From positions 21,176,540 through 21,240,539 of the forward strand of contig NC_081154.1 of the NCBI RefSeq assembly GCF_958295425.1: DNA of 64,000 nucleotides, read 5' to 3'. The notes under the pieces are model-generated. The model did no database searches and had not been told where the DNA came from. It saw nothing but the letters and a program-made list of their open reading frames with translations. Made by a program: the position numbers and the translations under genes. The stretch comes from Solea solea. Taxonomy: Eukaryota > Chordata > Actinopteri > Pleuronectiformes > Soleidae. Numbering within the stretch: the stretch's first letter is position 1; each line of letters starts with the position of its first letter. Shown here piece by piece: positions 36,901-49,981 of the stretch.

Positions 36901-39900
36901 AAATGTTCTTTACCTGTAAAGAACATTTCACAGGTTGGTGTTCGCTGTAAGACTGAGTTTTTGTAAAAAGCAACGAGAATGTCTTCTAGCATCAAGTCTT
37001 CTAGCTTCACATGAGACCTTTGATTTGAACTGGAGCCAAGTATTTCAGGCAGATGACGGACAGCCTGGAGGTGGAGTTTGAGCAGTGGAGGTCAATATGA
37101 GCCAAAAATGATCTGGCAATAACAATATTAATGTTGACATTTCATCAAATTTCATTGTGTTTGTTTTGATATGGAACATATACATGATGCAATATGAATA
37201 ATGAAATGATAAATGAAGTCATATATAATCTGGACAACTGTAATTAAAACAATTACAGTTATTTAATGTAGAATGTAATACAAAACCAAATGTCTTATTA
37301 TTACTATTATAAAACTATAGCTTCAAATATATTTAGTATACCAATGTTTTCACTGTAACATAATATGTAAGTAGTGGGGGCCGCATGTGGCCCACAGCCC
37401 ACCAGTTTGACACTTGTGCTTTAAAGACTCTGAGATGACTGGGCTAAACGCGTTGTAGTTGTACCACTCTTCTAGATTACCTCTTTTTCCAAAAACAAAA
37501 AACATACATTTACACTATATTTGAAAAAAAAACAAAAAAAAACCAACTTTAATGCTGCATTCTTTACATTGGAACTGGGAAGTCGGAACTCAAAATTCAC
37601 CCCGTTCCAGTTCAGCCATTGTTGGCCACACCAGGCGATAATAACACTCTACATCCATGGTTCCCAACCTGGGGTCCAAGCCCCCCTTAGCGGGGCGCCA
37701 GAGATCACATGGGGGGGCAAAGAGCTTTGACTGCTCTGAGTTTTGAGTGGGTTAATATAACTATATTTGTGCATCCCAATCAGACACTCTACTGGAAATC
37801 AGAAGTCAGTATCACCCAAATAATAAATAATAATAAATCACTTGTTTGGTCCACCTTTCAGTTTATTCACCTATTTGTCCCGATCACGTTCCTGTTGTGT
37901 GAGAAACGTAAAAGTACCAAAGACTCACCGGGATCAAAAAAAGAAAACAAGGCAAAACCTTGGTTTTGATTTAACGGAAGAACAGGACAGTTTTTATCCA
38001 TATACACTGTGAGAATAGGAACAAAAAACTAAACTTTTTACGTGTGCGTGCCCTGGACAGGGGTTTGGGTCAGGTGGGCTCTGGTTTGTCCTGGACACAA
38101 GCAAGGGGGGCTTCAAGGAAAAAAGGTTGGGAACCACTGGTCTACATGGTAGAAACATGTCTATGGTTAAAAAATTAAACTTGGCTTGTACAAGTTATGG
38201 TTCTAAACAAAATACGCAACCTCAATTTGCTCTCAGTTATTGTGGGGTTCTGTTCTCGCCCCAATCGCTGTTCAGTCATAAATATCAAACATGTTTAATA
38301 CTTGAAATTGCGAAAAACTCTTATGGGTTAGAAGAAGTTAAAATCACACCTGTTAATCCCTCATACTACAGGGTAATTTGGCCAGATAATCTGTTCAAAT
38401 CATCCTAAAATCAGAAGCAGACCACAATAGTCATTGTGGTCTGCTTCTGATTTTGTATATTAAGTAAATGTACAAAATGGAGCTAAACCATGTTGTTGTG
38501 CGTGTGTCCTTTTAGAAACAGTTCCTTGTTTTTAAAAAACAACCATTTTGTTTCGTCTTCTTTTTCAGGTGAAACTTTCTCAGAAAACCTCAGTCACACA
38601 GAGAAATGTAAGACCTGCACACAGTGCACAGGTCTCCTCCGCATGGCAACGCCGTGCACGGACTCCAATGACGCTGTCTGTGTGTGCAACTACGGCTACT
38701 ACCAGAACGAACTGTCGCAGCAGTGTGAACCCTGCACCAAATGTCCTGAGGGCCAGGGGATGTTGTTCAGCTGCGAGCTGGATCATGACACTGTGTGCGA
38801 GGTGTGCACTGTGGACACATATTCGGACCAGGAAAGTTTTCATGAGCCCTGCATCCCTTGCACCACCTGTGATGATGATGAGCTACTGCAGGCCTGTACG
38901 TCTGTCATCGATACAGTTTGTAAAGGTAAGACCATGAGCTCATACGCTTTCGTACTTACGCATTTTATTGTCATTTATCGTCCACCAGGACAACTGTGTG
39001 ATTTTCTCGATGAGCTAGACACCCTGCTCTCCTCCATCCCCGAGCTTGACTGTCCCATGATTGTCTTAGGTGATATGAACATGAACAGACTTCCTATCAC
39101 TGATGCACTCCTTTTAGCTGCAGTGGGTTCATAGCCCTCCAAAGAGCTTGATCTCATTCTAACCAGAAATTGTTCCTCAGATACCATCACGGTCACACCT
39201 TGACACTACATTTCATTCAGTTCAGTGTGGGTCTCCCACCCAGTTCTCGTCCCTTGTATCTCCACTCTTCCACATTTTCCTCCCTGGAGGTTAATGATGC
39301 CACTGACTATTTCTGCTCTACATTGAGCTCTTGTCTGGATAGCCTGTGTCCTCTATGCACCAGACCTGCTCGATCCTCTCAGCCTAAACAAAGTCCAGTC
39401 ACTACTGACATTCTTCTCATCCAGTGTCACTGCTGCAAAATCTATGACAAGATTCACAATACCACTGACACCCGGAAACTATTCTCTACCTTCAAAACTC
39501 TACTTAACCCTGCGCCTCCACCGCCCGCTACCAACCGACAACAGCAGACAGGTGACAACAGCAGTGACAACTCAAATCACTGATGTTGCCACAAAGTGCT
39601 TCTTGGGTCTACTCCCATCTACTTAAATGCTCTCCTGAAGGCTTCTGTTACCCCTCGACTGCTCCGTTCATCCAAGGATTGTCTGGCGGTGCCAAGACAA
39701 TCCAGACTCTCTTCATGTGTCGTTCCACGCTGGTGGAATGACCCACCAGCGTGGACCAAAACATCAAACCAGTATGTTTACATACGTATCAGCTGCTTAA
39801 ATCTGTTATTCTCTGTATATCGCTGATGATATATCATGGTCATTAATGACTTAACACAATACATTTCTCACATAATGTACCTTTTAAGTTTGTCTGTGTG

Positions 39901-42900
39901 TAACTGCCAATTATTGTGCATTTGGCTTGTACATCAGTCTAAGGCTGACTGAAACCTCAGTATGGATCAGTGCAGGATCAGCTCCTGGCTTTAGCTTGAT
40001 ATTTATGAGAGTGCTATTGATCTTTTCTGACAACACTTGGCAAGACACCAAATGTCATGTTAAGCTTTAGAGCTTGAACACATCACTCACCCATTTACAG
40101 CCATTTGTACCCCAACGTCAAACAAAAGATAGACTTCAATATATGAGGTCTGTATCACTTTGGGCAAAATGGAGGACACAAATGCAGGTGAAACAATGAA
40201 CAATGAGGAAATCAGACACAAACAACTAAAAAGCCAGTTCCAGTTCAATTAGAAGAGACTACTTGGTAAGGATAAAAAAAAGGTAGTAATGTAGCATTAC
40301 AGATGCTGTTCAAGCACATCAGGATTAGCCAATATTCTAAGATTTTACATCTGTCCTAGCTGCGTCAGGAGGAGGCTAAATAAATAAATATACTATATAT
40401 CATAATAGCCAATTCATTTCCAATTCCTATTTATACCTTCTTTGAATTGTGCTTGACAAATGACCTTTGTATCAAGTCAAGTTCTTGTATGTGACGCACA
40501 GGACTGGACCCAGATGCAGAGCGGTGGTAAGAAACAAAGTTTATTTTCAAAGTCAAAAACCGAGGATCCTCAAATAGATGGCAGGAAGCTGTCGGCACGA
40601 GATCCACGGTCAAGACAGTCACACAAAAAACAGGCAAACACAGAGAGTAATCCACTGAAGCACAGAGGTGCAAAAAATCCACAGAAAAATCCCACTGGAC
40701 GGTGAGAGAACAGCTAGGTCGATGTCACACTGATGACGGCCGAAGACAAACTCACGATCAGACAAAGCAAGAGGGAGAGGTTATATACACTGAGACGAAC
40801 AGCTGAGACGAACAAGACACAGGTGAAACAGAGGGGAAAAGTAAAGTGCACACAGACAAGGGACGAAAAAGACTTCAAAATAAGAGGGAATTTCACAATA
40901 AAATGACATGGACTACAGAACATGACATTGTATGGCTTGGAGAGAGTGGCACCGTCTGAAAGACCGATGCTGAGATTGACATTGGGAGTGACCAGGTTGA
41001 ACAATTTGGAGATACAGTAAGAGAGTCAAGGTTGAGATGGTTTGGTCACGTGCAGAGGAGAGATATTGATTATATTGGACACACGATGTTGAAGATGGAG
41101 CTGCCGGGCGGGAGGAAAAGACGAAGACCACAGAGAATTGGTCTTCGTCACCAGGCCCCAGGATTCTTCATTGCTCCATTCATTCTCTAAAATACACACA
41201 CCAATCAACACAGACTTTTTACACAGTTGTCTTCATTTTTAAGGGACTTTAGGAGTTGTTTAGTCCATACAATGTCAGAAAATGTTGGAATGTCTTATTT
41301 TGTCCACAAACCAAATGTTATCAGTTATAATGATTTTTCTTTGTTTTATGGAGCAAAGAAACCAAAAAATATTCACATTTAAGTAGTTGAAAAATCAGAA
41401 AGCTTGTTTTAATCATTAAAAAAACACTTGATTATCAAAATAGTTACCAGACAATTAATTTAGTAACTAATGAATAATTGTTTAATCGAATAATTGTTGC
41501 AGTCCTATAAATGATTAATCAAGAAAATGATTGACATAACAGTCAATAATGACAATAACCACTAGTTGCAGAAATCTAGTCTGAAATCTCAGGATATCAT
41601 TTTATTTTTAACACCCTTATAACACCCACATTAGGCTTTTAGCTATAGATGTTTAACATTATGTATGCACATATGGCTTGTTTAAAGAATACCCTCCTCA
41701 GAAATGGTTTTTTACAGGACAAGTCATCCACTTCAGAGATTTAGTCCTCGGCTACTTAGCAGTGACAGGCTGTGGGATGACTCTATCTAAACATTGGGTG
41801 TGTTCATCATGAACTTTTATGCAGAGCTGTTAAAGCTGAATGATCGGGTGCGTGGCTGGGGTCATCATGGAGCATAGGTTCACTGTGCATCACTGTACGG
41901 TCCATGGTCACGGTCCATGGTCACGGTCCATGGTCCGACACAACCTCGGATCATCTCAGTGCGACACTGTACACATTGTTAGCTCATGGACCTAAATGCC
42001 ACACCAAAGGTTGTCTCACTGTCTTCACCGACTCATCCCATGCAAAGACACAAAGAGAACTCTCTCTCTCTCTCTCTATGGGAAGGGTTTAGTGGGAGGT
42101 CACATCTCCCTGTGGGTATCACACAAAGCACAAATTCCTCATGACTGGAGTCACTGCTCATTCCAATGACTTGATGCCTTGCAGGTCATATAGATGCTTT
42201 TGTGAGATGACAATAAAAGGAGTGTGTTGATCGGCCATGCAGTCTGTTGTGGCAGCGGTTTGAAGGATGTTGTTATCACAGTGCCGAAGACAGAGCGGGT
42301 CTTTTGTGCCTATCCCATGATCCCGTTTGGCCTTCACTCGAGATTTCAGTTCAGTCCATGGGGCTATAGGAGGAACATATGTGGATATCTGTGATATGGT
42401 CTTGGGATGACTTTGTTTCTTCTCTCTGGTTTGAACTGAAAGATTTGAGCTATTTAAGCCTGCAGTGCATAAATGTTGAAAATAACCAAATGTCCACACA
42501 GTTCAACCCATTGTCAGATGAACACCACTCTCTCTGTATAGCCATGTTTAGTTTAGATCTTTGTCACCCTATGACAGTCCTGCACTGCATGAAGAGATTT
42601 GTTTTATGTGGAGACAAATGGAAGCAGCAGTAATCAGGTTTGAGTAAGACAAAAAACACAACAAAACACCTGCAAACATTTTCAGAAGTGGATTCTACTG
42701 CTATTTGACAAGATGAATGTCTCCTCCCTCTGTTTGCCCCTGTAACTCACTGAATGTGGCAGCACCACAAATCATGAGACTCTCTACACCAGGAATGCAG
42801 TAACTCACACATGTTGGCATACTTTTTATTGTAATTTAATTTATTAATGTTCACAAAAACTGCAAAGATACCCTTCATATAGTGGATGGAGGGGTGATTA

Positions 42901-44967
42901 GAGACACTTTTTTAAAGGTCCCATATTATACCCTATTTCTCCAAGTGAAACTAGTTCCCTGGTGTCATGATGAACATGTCTGTGACATGCTTTGGTCAAA
43001 ATACCATAAAGATGGTGGAACCAGCCATGTGCGGTTCAACCATATATGTTTGAACCAGAGTCCGACCCTGAACAAGAGGAAGCTACAGAAGAAGTTGTAG
43101 TATGTAGACTGCAACAGGACGTGTCAGAATGGTCACTTATGACCTCTATTTGACCTGTTTGTACGTTGGTTAAATACGGTCACTGACTAAGTACGGCGAA
43201 CACTGGCCGCTGTCTGTGTAACTCACTGCTTAGAAAACTCTAGATTTGTTTCAGTAACTAGCATGCTACTCCTGTGTTCTCCACAGCAGTGGATTATTAT
43301 GAATCTTCTGGTCAGTCCAGCATTGTACTGACCAAGGTTCACAAAACAGTCTGATGTGAAGTGGTGCGAACACACGAACACACTTTGCTGACTTTATCCG
43401 GCACATTAGCTTCATATATAACATTTATCCACTGGACACACAAATCCTAAGTGGCTGTGGATTATATGAGACTTGGTGACGCAACACTGGAGCTACAGTA
43501 GAAAACAGAATTATAATTATGTCATGTGAGCTAATGCAATATATAAATATTTAGCGCCCACTGACTGACAGCTTTGGAAGAACTCAGAAAACCCCACAGG
43601 CTACAAATGTCTGTTTGATAAGCCGAAATGGATGCAGCGTACATTGATGAGGCATCTTTCCTTCAGCTTGATCCTTAAATGTAGTTTGATGTGGAGTGAG
43701 AAGTGTGGTTTATGGAGAGATGATTCATCCAGGATCAAGATACAAGGAACCAGAACTCCAGTAGGAAAACATCTTTTAGATAAATAACAGTCTGCTTCAT
43801 AATTAATGTGAATTTGCTGTGTTTTCTAGCCATGATGGCTCACAGGCTTCATCATACTGTTCCATGCCCTAACTCACTTATGCACTCTTTATTCCTAATG
43901 TAATCTTTTTAGTGAAGGACAAGTTTTATCAGCGCTTACAAATCAGTAGTGCTGCCAGATGTCCAGATGCATTAGTGTTGTGGAGTCAGGCGACTCAGGC
44001 CTGAAGGCTAAACACACTCAGGAGGGTGGACGGAGAGTAGAGCACACACTGCTCCTGTTGTAACATGAGACAGTGGAGACATAGTTAAACTGGATCAGAC
44101 CATCACTTTGACTAATACTGTCGGGTTTCTCCTGAGAGAGATTTGCTGGTGTTACTGCTTGAGATGAATCAAATTTCCCTTGTGTCGATTTAGTACCTCT
44201 CTATGTGGATACAAGCTCAGCTGATATGTTCCGTGAAAATCCAATTTCCTCTCACATTTCTAAAGGGATCAGGCTTTGGTCCAGCTTTGGGCCGGAAGAA
44301 GCATTAGTTTTTGATATAAAAAGCAGACCTTGTTTCTCTAAACCCACAGAGTCTGATGCTTATCTCATGAAGTGTGATATGATTTCCAGTCTTTTGCCTG
44401 CCACTGAGAAAGGTCAGAGGTTAAAGGTGATACAAGGAGGCTTGTATGTGGAAGGGGGTCTGTGTGAGTTTCCCCTGGGGAAGTGCATTGAACTAACATG
44501 GTTTCATCCACACGATCCTTTGACATGGGTCAAAACAACCATGACACAAATGAAGTTAATCAAAATGGCGTTTCATGTGACATTACCATCAGTTCTGGTA
44601 ACTGTTTTTTACTCTTATCACAGTCGCTGTCACTGTCGAGACCAGCCAAAAAAAACAAAACCAAAACCAAAATGGTTTTCTCAATCAAATCAATATGATT
44701 TCAATCAACAACAATGGGAAATCAATGCTGTGGTTCATGTCCATGCTGGAGAAAAGTACACACCGTTAGTGACATTGTTTTATATACGACACACACACAC
44801 ACACACACCGTTAGTGACATTGTTTTATATACGACACACACACACACACACCGTTAGTGACATTGTTTTATATACGACACACACACACACACACACACCG
44901 TTAGTGACATTGTTTTATATACGACACACACACACACACACACCGTTAGTGACATTGTTTTATATAC

Positions 44968-45001
<34 letters not shown>

Positions 45002-46063
45002 GTTAGTGACATTGTTTTATATACGACACACACACACACACACACACCGTTAGTGACATTGTTTTATATACGACACACACACACACACCGTTAGTGACAT
45101 TGTTTTATATACGACACACACACACCGTTAGTGACCTTTTTTTTTATACGACACACACACACACACCGTTAGTGACATTGTTTTATATACGACACACACA
45201 CACACACACCGTTAGTGACATTATTTTATATATGACACACACACACACACACACCGTTAGTGACATTGTTTTATATACGACACACACACACACACACACA
45301 CACACCGTTAGTGACATTGTTTTATATACGACACACACACACACACACACACCGTTGGTGACATTGTTTTATATATGACACACACACACACACACATCGT
45401 TAGTGACATTATTTTATATATGACACACACACACACACACACCGTTAGTGACATTGTTTTATATACGACACACACACATACACACACACACACACACCGT
45501 TAGTGACATTGTTTTATATACGACACACACACACACACCGTTGGTGACATTGTTTTATATATGACACACACACACACACACACACCGTTAGTGACATTGT
45601 TTTATATACGACACACACACACACACACCGTTAGTGACATTGTTTTATATACGACACACACACACACACACCGTTAGTGACATTGTTTTATATACGACAC
45701 ACACACACACACACACACACACACCGTTAGTGACATTGTTTTATATACGACACACACACACACACACACACACCGTTAGTGACATTGTTTTATATATACG
45801 ACACACACACACACCGTTAGTGACATTGTTTTATATACGACACACACACACACACCGTTAGTGACATTGTTTTATATACGACACACACACACACACACAC
45901 ACCGTTAGTGACATTATTTTATATATGACACACACACACACACACACCGTTAGTGACATTGTTTTATATACGACACACACACACACACACACACACACAC
46001 CGTTAGTGACATTGTTTTATATACAACACACACACACACCGTTAGTGACATTGTTTTATATAC

Positions 46064-46097
<34 letters not shown>

Positions 46098-46363
46098 GCT
46101 AGTGACATTGTTTTATATACGACACACACACACACACACACACACACACCGTTAGTGACGTTGTTTTATATACGACACACACACACACACACACACACAC
46201 CGTTAGTGACATTGTTTTATATACGACACACACACACACACACACACACACACCGCTAGTGACATTGTTTTATATACGACACACACACACACACACACCG
46301 CTAGTGACATTGTTTTATATACGACACACACACACACACAGTTAGTGACATTGTTTTATATAT

Positions 46364-46395
<32 letters not shown>

Positions 46396-49300
46396 GTTAG
46401 TGACATTGTTTTATATACGACACACACACACACACACACCGTTAGTGACATTGTTTTATATACGACACACACACATACACACACACACACACACCGTTAG
46501 TGACATTGTTTTATATACGACACACACACACACCGTTAGTGACATTGTTTTATATACGTCACACACACACACACACACACACCGTTAGTGACATTGTTTA
46601 CGACACACACAGACTAGTGACGAGCAGAGCAGTTGTTTTGGGTGTACTGAATCATTAGAATCAGTTCATTAAAAAGATTCGTTCACAGAATCGTTCAGTA
46701 CTTCCTGCATGACCGGAGCACAGACTCCGTGTGACACAGTCGCTGGACTGAAATACAGGTGAATGGGTTGTGACTTGGCTCACAATCCCAGACTTTCGTC
46801 AGTGGTGTCGCTAAATATTGAGATTTTAGACATTTAGACATTCATTTGCATTTAGCTGTGTATTACTAGAATAGCGGTAGTATATTTGAAAAATGGTGCT
46901 TCCCTCCCACAGATAAATATGTTCCTTCATTTTTTTGTCACGTGCCCACCAGTGACACGGAATGACGCGATTCATGTGATTGCTCATCACTGTGGTCCGA
47001 GGTATTAAAGTATGCTAGTTCTGCACTTTTTAGGCGGGATCTTATTCCCACAATGTAAACAGTGTCCACCATCTTTGCTAATAGTTATGCTAACAGGCTC
47101 TCTCTCTGCAGAGTAAACTGAGAATGACAATGACAGAATATAGTTTGCAAACTGTTATGGCTACAAGGGAAAAGACCTGCCTTTCAGTGAAAACCAGGAG
47201 CCGGCTGTCGATTGGGCCAAGTGTATTTGGTTATTGGATTGGTAGTTAAGGAGGAGGAGGGGGAGGAGCAGGAGGGAGTTGTTTCCTTCCTTCCTGAGTT
47301 TGGTTGACCTTAATGATTGACTGCCCTCCAGATATCAGAAAGTGCAATCTGCTAACTCGCCCCATGCACAGCTCTCAGGGCCAGACCATTTCAAATCAAC
47401 CCAGACAGATAAAGAGAAATAAAAGGGCCTCGGTTTACCTCGGTTTATTGGTGCGGGTAAAATGGACTCCCATCTCCTCTCTATGGTTACTGTTGCTATG
47501 CCTTTTAGCCAGGCTTTTGCTTCAATTGCTGCAAATTGCATGTTTAAATGGTTCACAGCCACCAAATTCAATCAGAATTTAATAAACCTTGTGTTGGTTT
47601 GTTGTTTGAATGTCCCATTTAAAAAAAAGAATTCTGACGTAAATGTGCTCTTGACGTCATCATGTCCTTCATCCTTACTGTTAATACAGGACGCCTGTCC
47701 CTTCCATGTAAGACATGACACAAAGAAGCTGTGTGTCCTGAAGACAGTTCTACTTACTTCAGGACAGATTAGTGAAATATCAAGTTTCCCAAATCCAGTA
47801 AAGAGCAGGTAAAAGGTGATAAAGTAGCATCCAAGACCAGCTGCCGATTATTAATCAATTACTAAATTAATCACTAACTATTTTAATAATTGATTAATGG
47901 GTTTGAAGCTTTTTTCTTGATTAAAACAAGATTTCTAATTGTTTCAGCTTCTTGAATGTGAATATTTTCCCAATTTCTTTGCTCCATATAACAAAGAAAT
48001 CATTTTGGCTTGTGGACAGAAACAAGACATTCAAGAACATCATCATTTCCAGGTTTGACAAAAACTGATCATTTCAGTGTTTCTGACATTTTATGGACCA
48101 AACGATTACTCGATTAATCGTGAAAATAATCGACAGATTAATCGATTGTGAAAATAATTGTTAGTTGCAGCTCTAATTAGCACACACCTAAATCTGTTTG
48201 TCCTTTCAGTTTAGAAACGTTTAGGCTGCATCCACACATCAATACTGCATTTTTTAATTAAAAAACCTACTTCTAAATTTGCTCCATCTGTGTTCATACT
48301 TCCCCTCTAAATGTAAATTCGCGTGACCATTCACTTGGACATGTGCATGCCAGTGTACATTAAAGACGTTTGTTTTGTGAGTAACAACAAAGGTGAAAAG
48401 TAAGAGTGAATACTGTCATGAGATCAAAACAAGGTGAAAGTAAAACAGCTTTTCGGTCACTGATAATAGTTGATCCATGGCTCATAAGACCCAATCAGGA
48501 ATTAAATGCTGGTAACTCCAAATTATTATTTTCAAAGGTCTCCATTTGTGTCCGTCCAGACTAAAATGCAGCTCCAGCATTTTCAAAACAAAATGTGGCC
48601 AGCAGTGTTTTTAAACTGATGTGGCCTTAAAGCTGCAGTGTGTAACTTTTAGTGATTTTTGTTGTTGTTGTAGATGTGATTATTCTGCCTCTATTTGGTC
48701 CCCGTGAACAGAAAAGTTTTAATATTATTGTCTAAACTGTTTGCTATAGCCATGTAACTCTTGTCTGGCCTGACATCCTGTGTGCAGAGTGGGGACACAG
48801 CTCTGCTATGATGATGGGGGGGTGGGGGGGTTGATTGCAAATATACGACAGACGGATGAAGAGCAAGAGACAAATGGGGGAAATGATAAAGGATAAAATG
48901 CCATCAACATTCCCAATTTCCTTGGTCCGAAGCATTACCACATCAATGGCTGTGAAGAATCTGGACTTAACAATTCACTGTCTTTGTTCCGCACAGTCAC
49001 TCATTGTGTGGCTATAGCTTGATCGCCACACATCTACTGTCTTACGTCTCTATGAGTCGGGCTGTAGGGCCACAGCGACCTCTTTTAAACCCTTTCTCTC
49101 CCTTCTCCACACAGTGTGAGCATTGTGGAGCGATGAAGGAAGCGTTAATGTTGAGTATGTCACTTTCTTTGCGGCCAAACAAGAATCAACCTCTTGTGGC
49201 CGTGACTCAGTCGGCTGAAGTTGCCGTCCATGCCCCAGGAATTTGCCCTCTTGAGATTCCAGGCAGAATTTCTCTGAGGTGATTCGGCACGAGTGAGCCG

Positions 49301-49949
49301 CTCTAGTCCAAGGGTGACCACAACACTTGTGTTTCCCCTCGTGCCGTCCATTCACTGCCAGAATGTTTCTGCCTTCTAGGGAGTCAAGCTTTTGTCCTTG
49401 TGAGGATTTATTACATGTGTCTCTGCCAAACTCAGCCTCTTTCTCAGCAATATTCATCTCCTTATCTTTTATAGCTGTCTAAAGCTGAATTCCTACACTG
49501 TGGCTTGAAATGTGGTGTTATTTCTTTGCATGAGTTTGGTCAGATTAAAAGATCCAGCTCTCTTCCAAAAAATGTCTCTAAAATTCTTTACAAATGAATG
49601 AAAATTGTAAAAGTCGAGTGGCTGAGAACAAATCAATAACCTTAGATCTACTTGTAAGCCATTAATAAAGGGTGCTTTAAAGGAAAGTGAGGTGGATTTA
49701 AACAAGAAGTGACCACAATGACAAGCAAAATCCAAAGCTGAAAGGTATTTCAGGAAATAAATCACAATAAGAGTGGTACACAGGAAGAAGGAATACAGAG
49801 CTGCAGATAAAAAGGAGATGGAGGAAGCAGCAGAGAGGGAACAGATGCTCAGAACGTGGCCTGGTCGATAGAAGCGATGGAGTTACTCCTCTGCACTCTC
49901 GGGTTTCTCTGGTTGACCTCTATGAGTGCTGATCACATTCTGCCGCAGA

Positions 49950-49981
<32 letters not shown>

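Larger units (their letters stand above)
30059..38568 (+). other. ngfr: ngfr intron 2 (8.5 kb)
   Basis: GTGAGT donor and a TTTTTCAG acceptor with a strong T-rich tract. No exon is recognised. Contents: family B copy (30270-30560), SINE-like copies (31925-32150 and 34575-34850), the 27-bp minisatellite (32566-33620) and (CA)n tracts at 33878-33904 and 35630-35651. Further on are a hAT transposase relic (36120-36610), a perfect palindrome (36895-36934), family C (37085-37435), a hAT-type element (37655-38139) and a second perfect palindrome (38407-38454). Stretches such as 30560-31920 and 34850-35620 show nothing recognisable. Confidence 0.85.

Noticed and set aside
38407..38454. A microRNA precursor
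   Set aside because: The stem is only 22 bp and perfect, with a 4-base loop. A normal precursor has a longer stem of about 33 bp with bulges and a larger loop.
38490..38568. An upstream in-frame ATG in intron 2 that runs into exon 3
   Set aside because: The 26 leading residues contain the splice acceptor tract and do not form a good signal peptide. Exon 2 joins exon 3 in phase and matches the family exactly.
44205..44760. An open + frame of about 185 codons before the CA array
   Set aside because: I recognise no family, there is no splice or promoter evidence, and one such frame in 64 kb of AT-rich DNA is not unusual. Protein search and RNA reads would decide.
44763..46607. Regularly spaced direct repeats that look like a CRISPR array
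   Set aside because: The intervals are only CA dinucleotides, not unique spacers, and the locus is an intron of a vertebrate gene.
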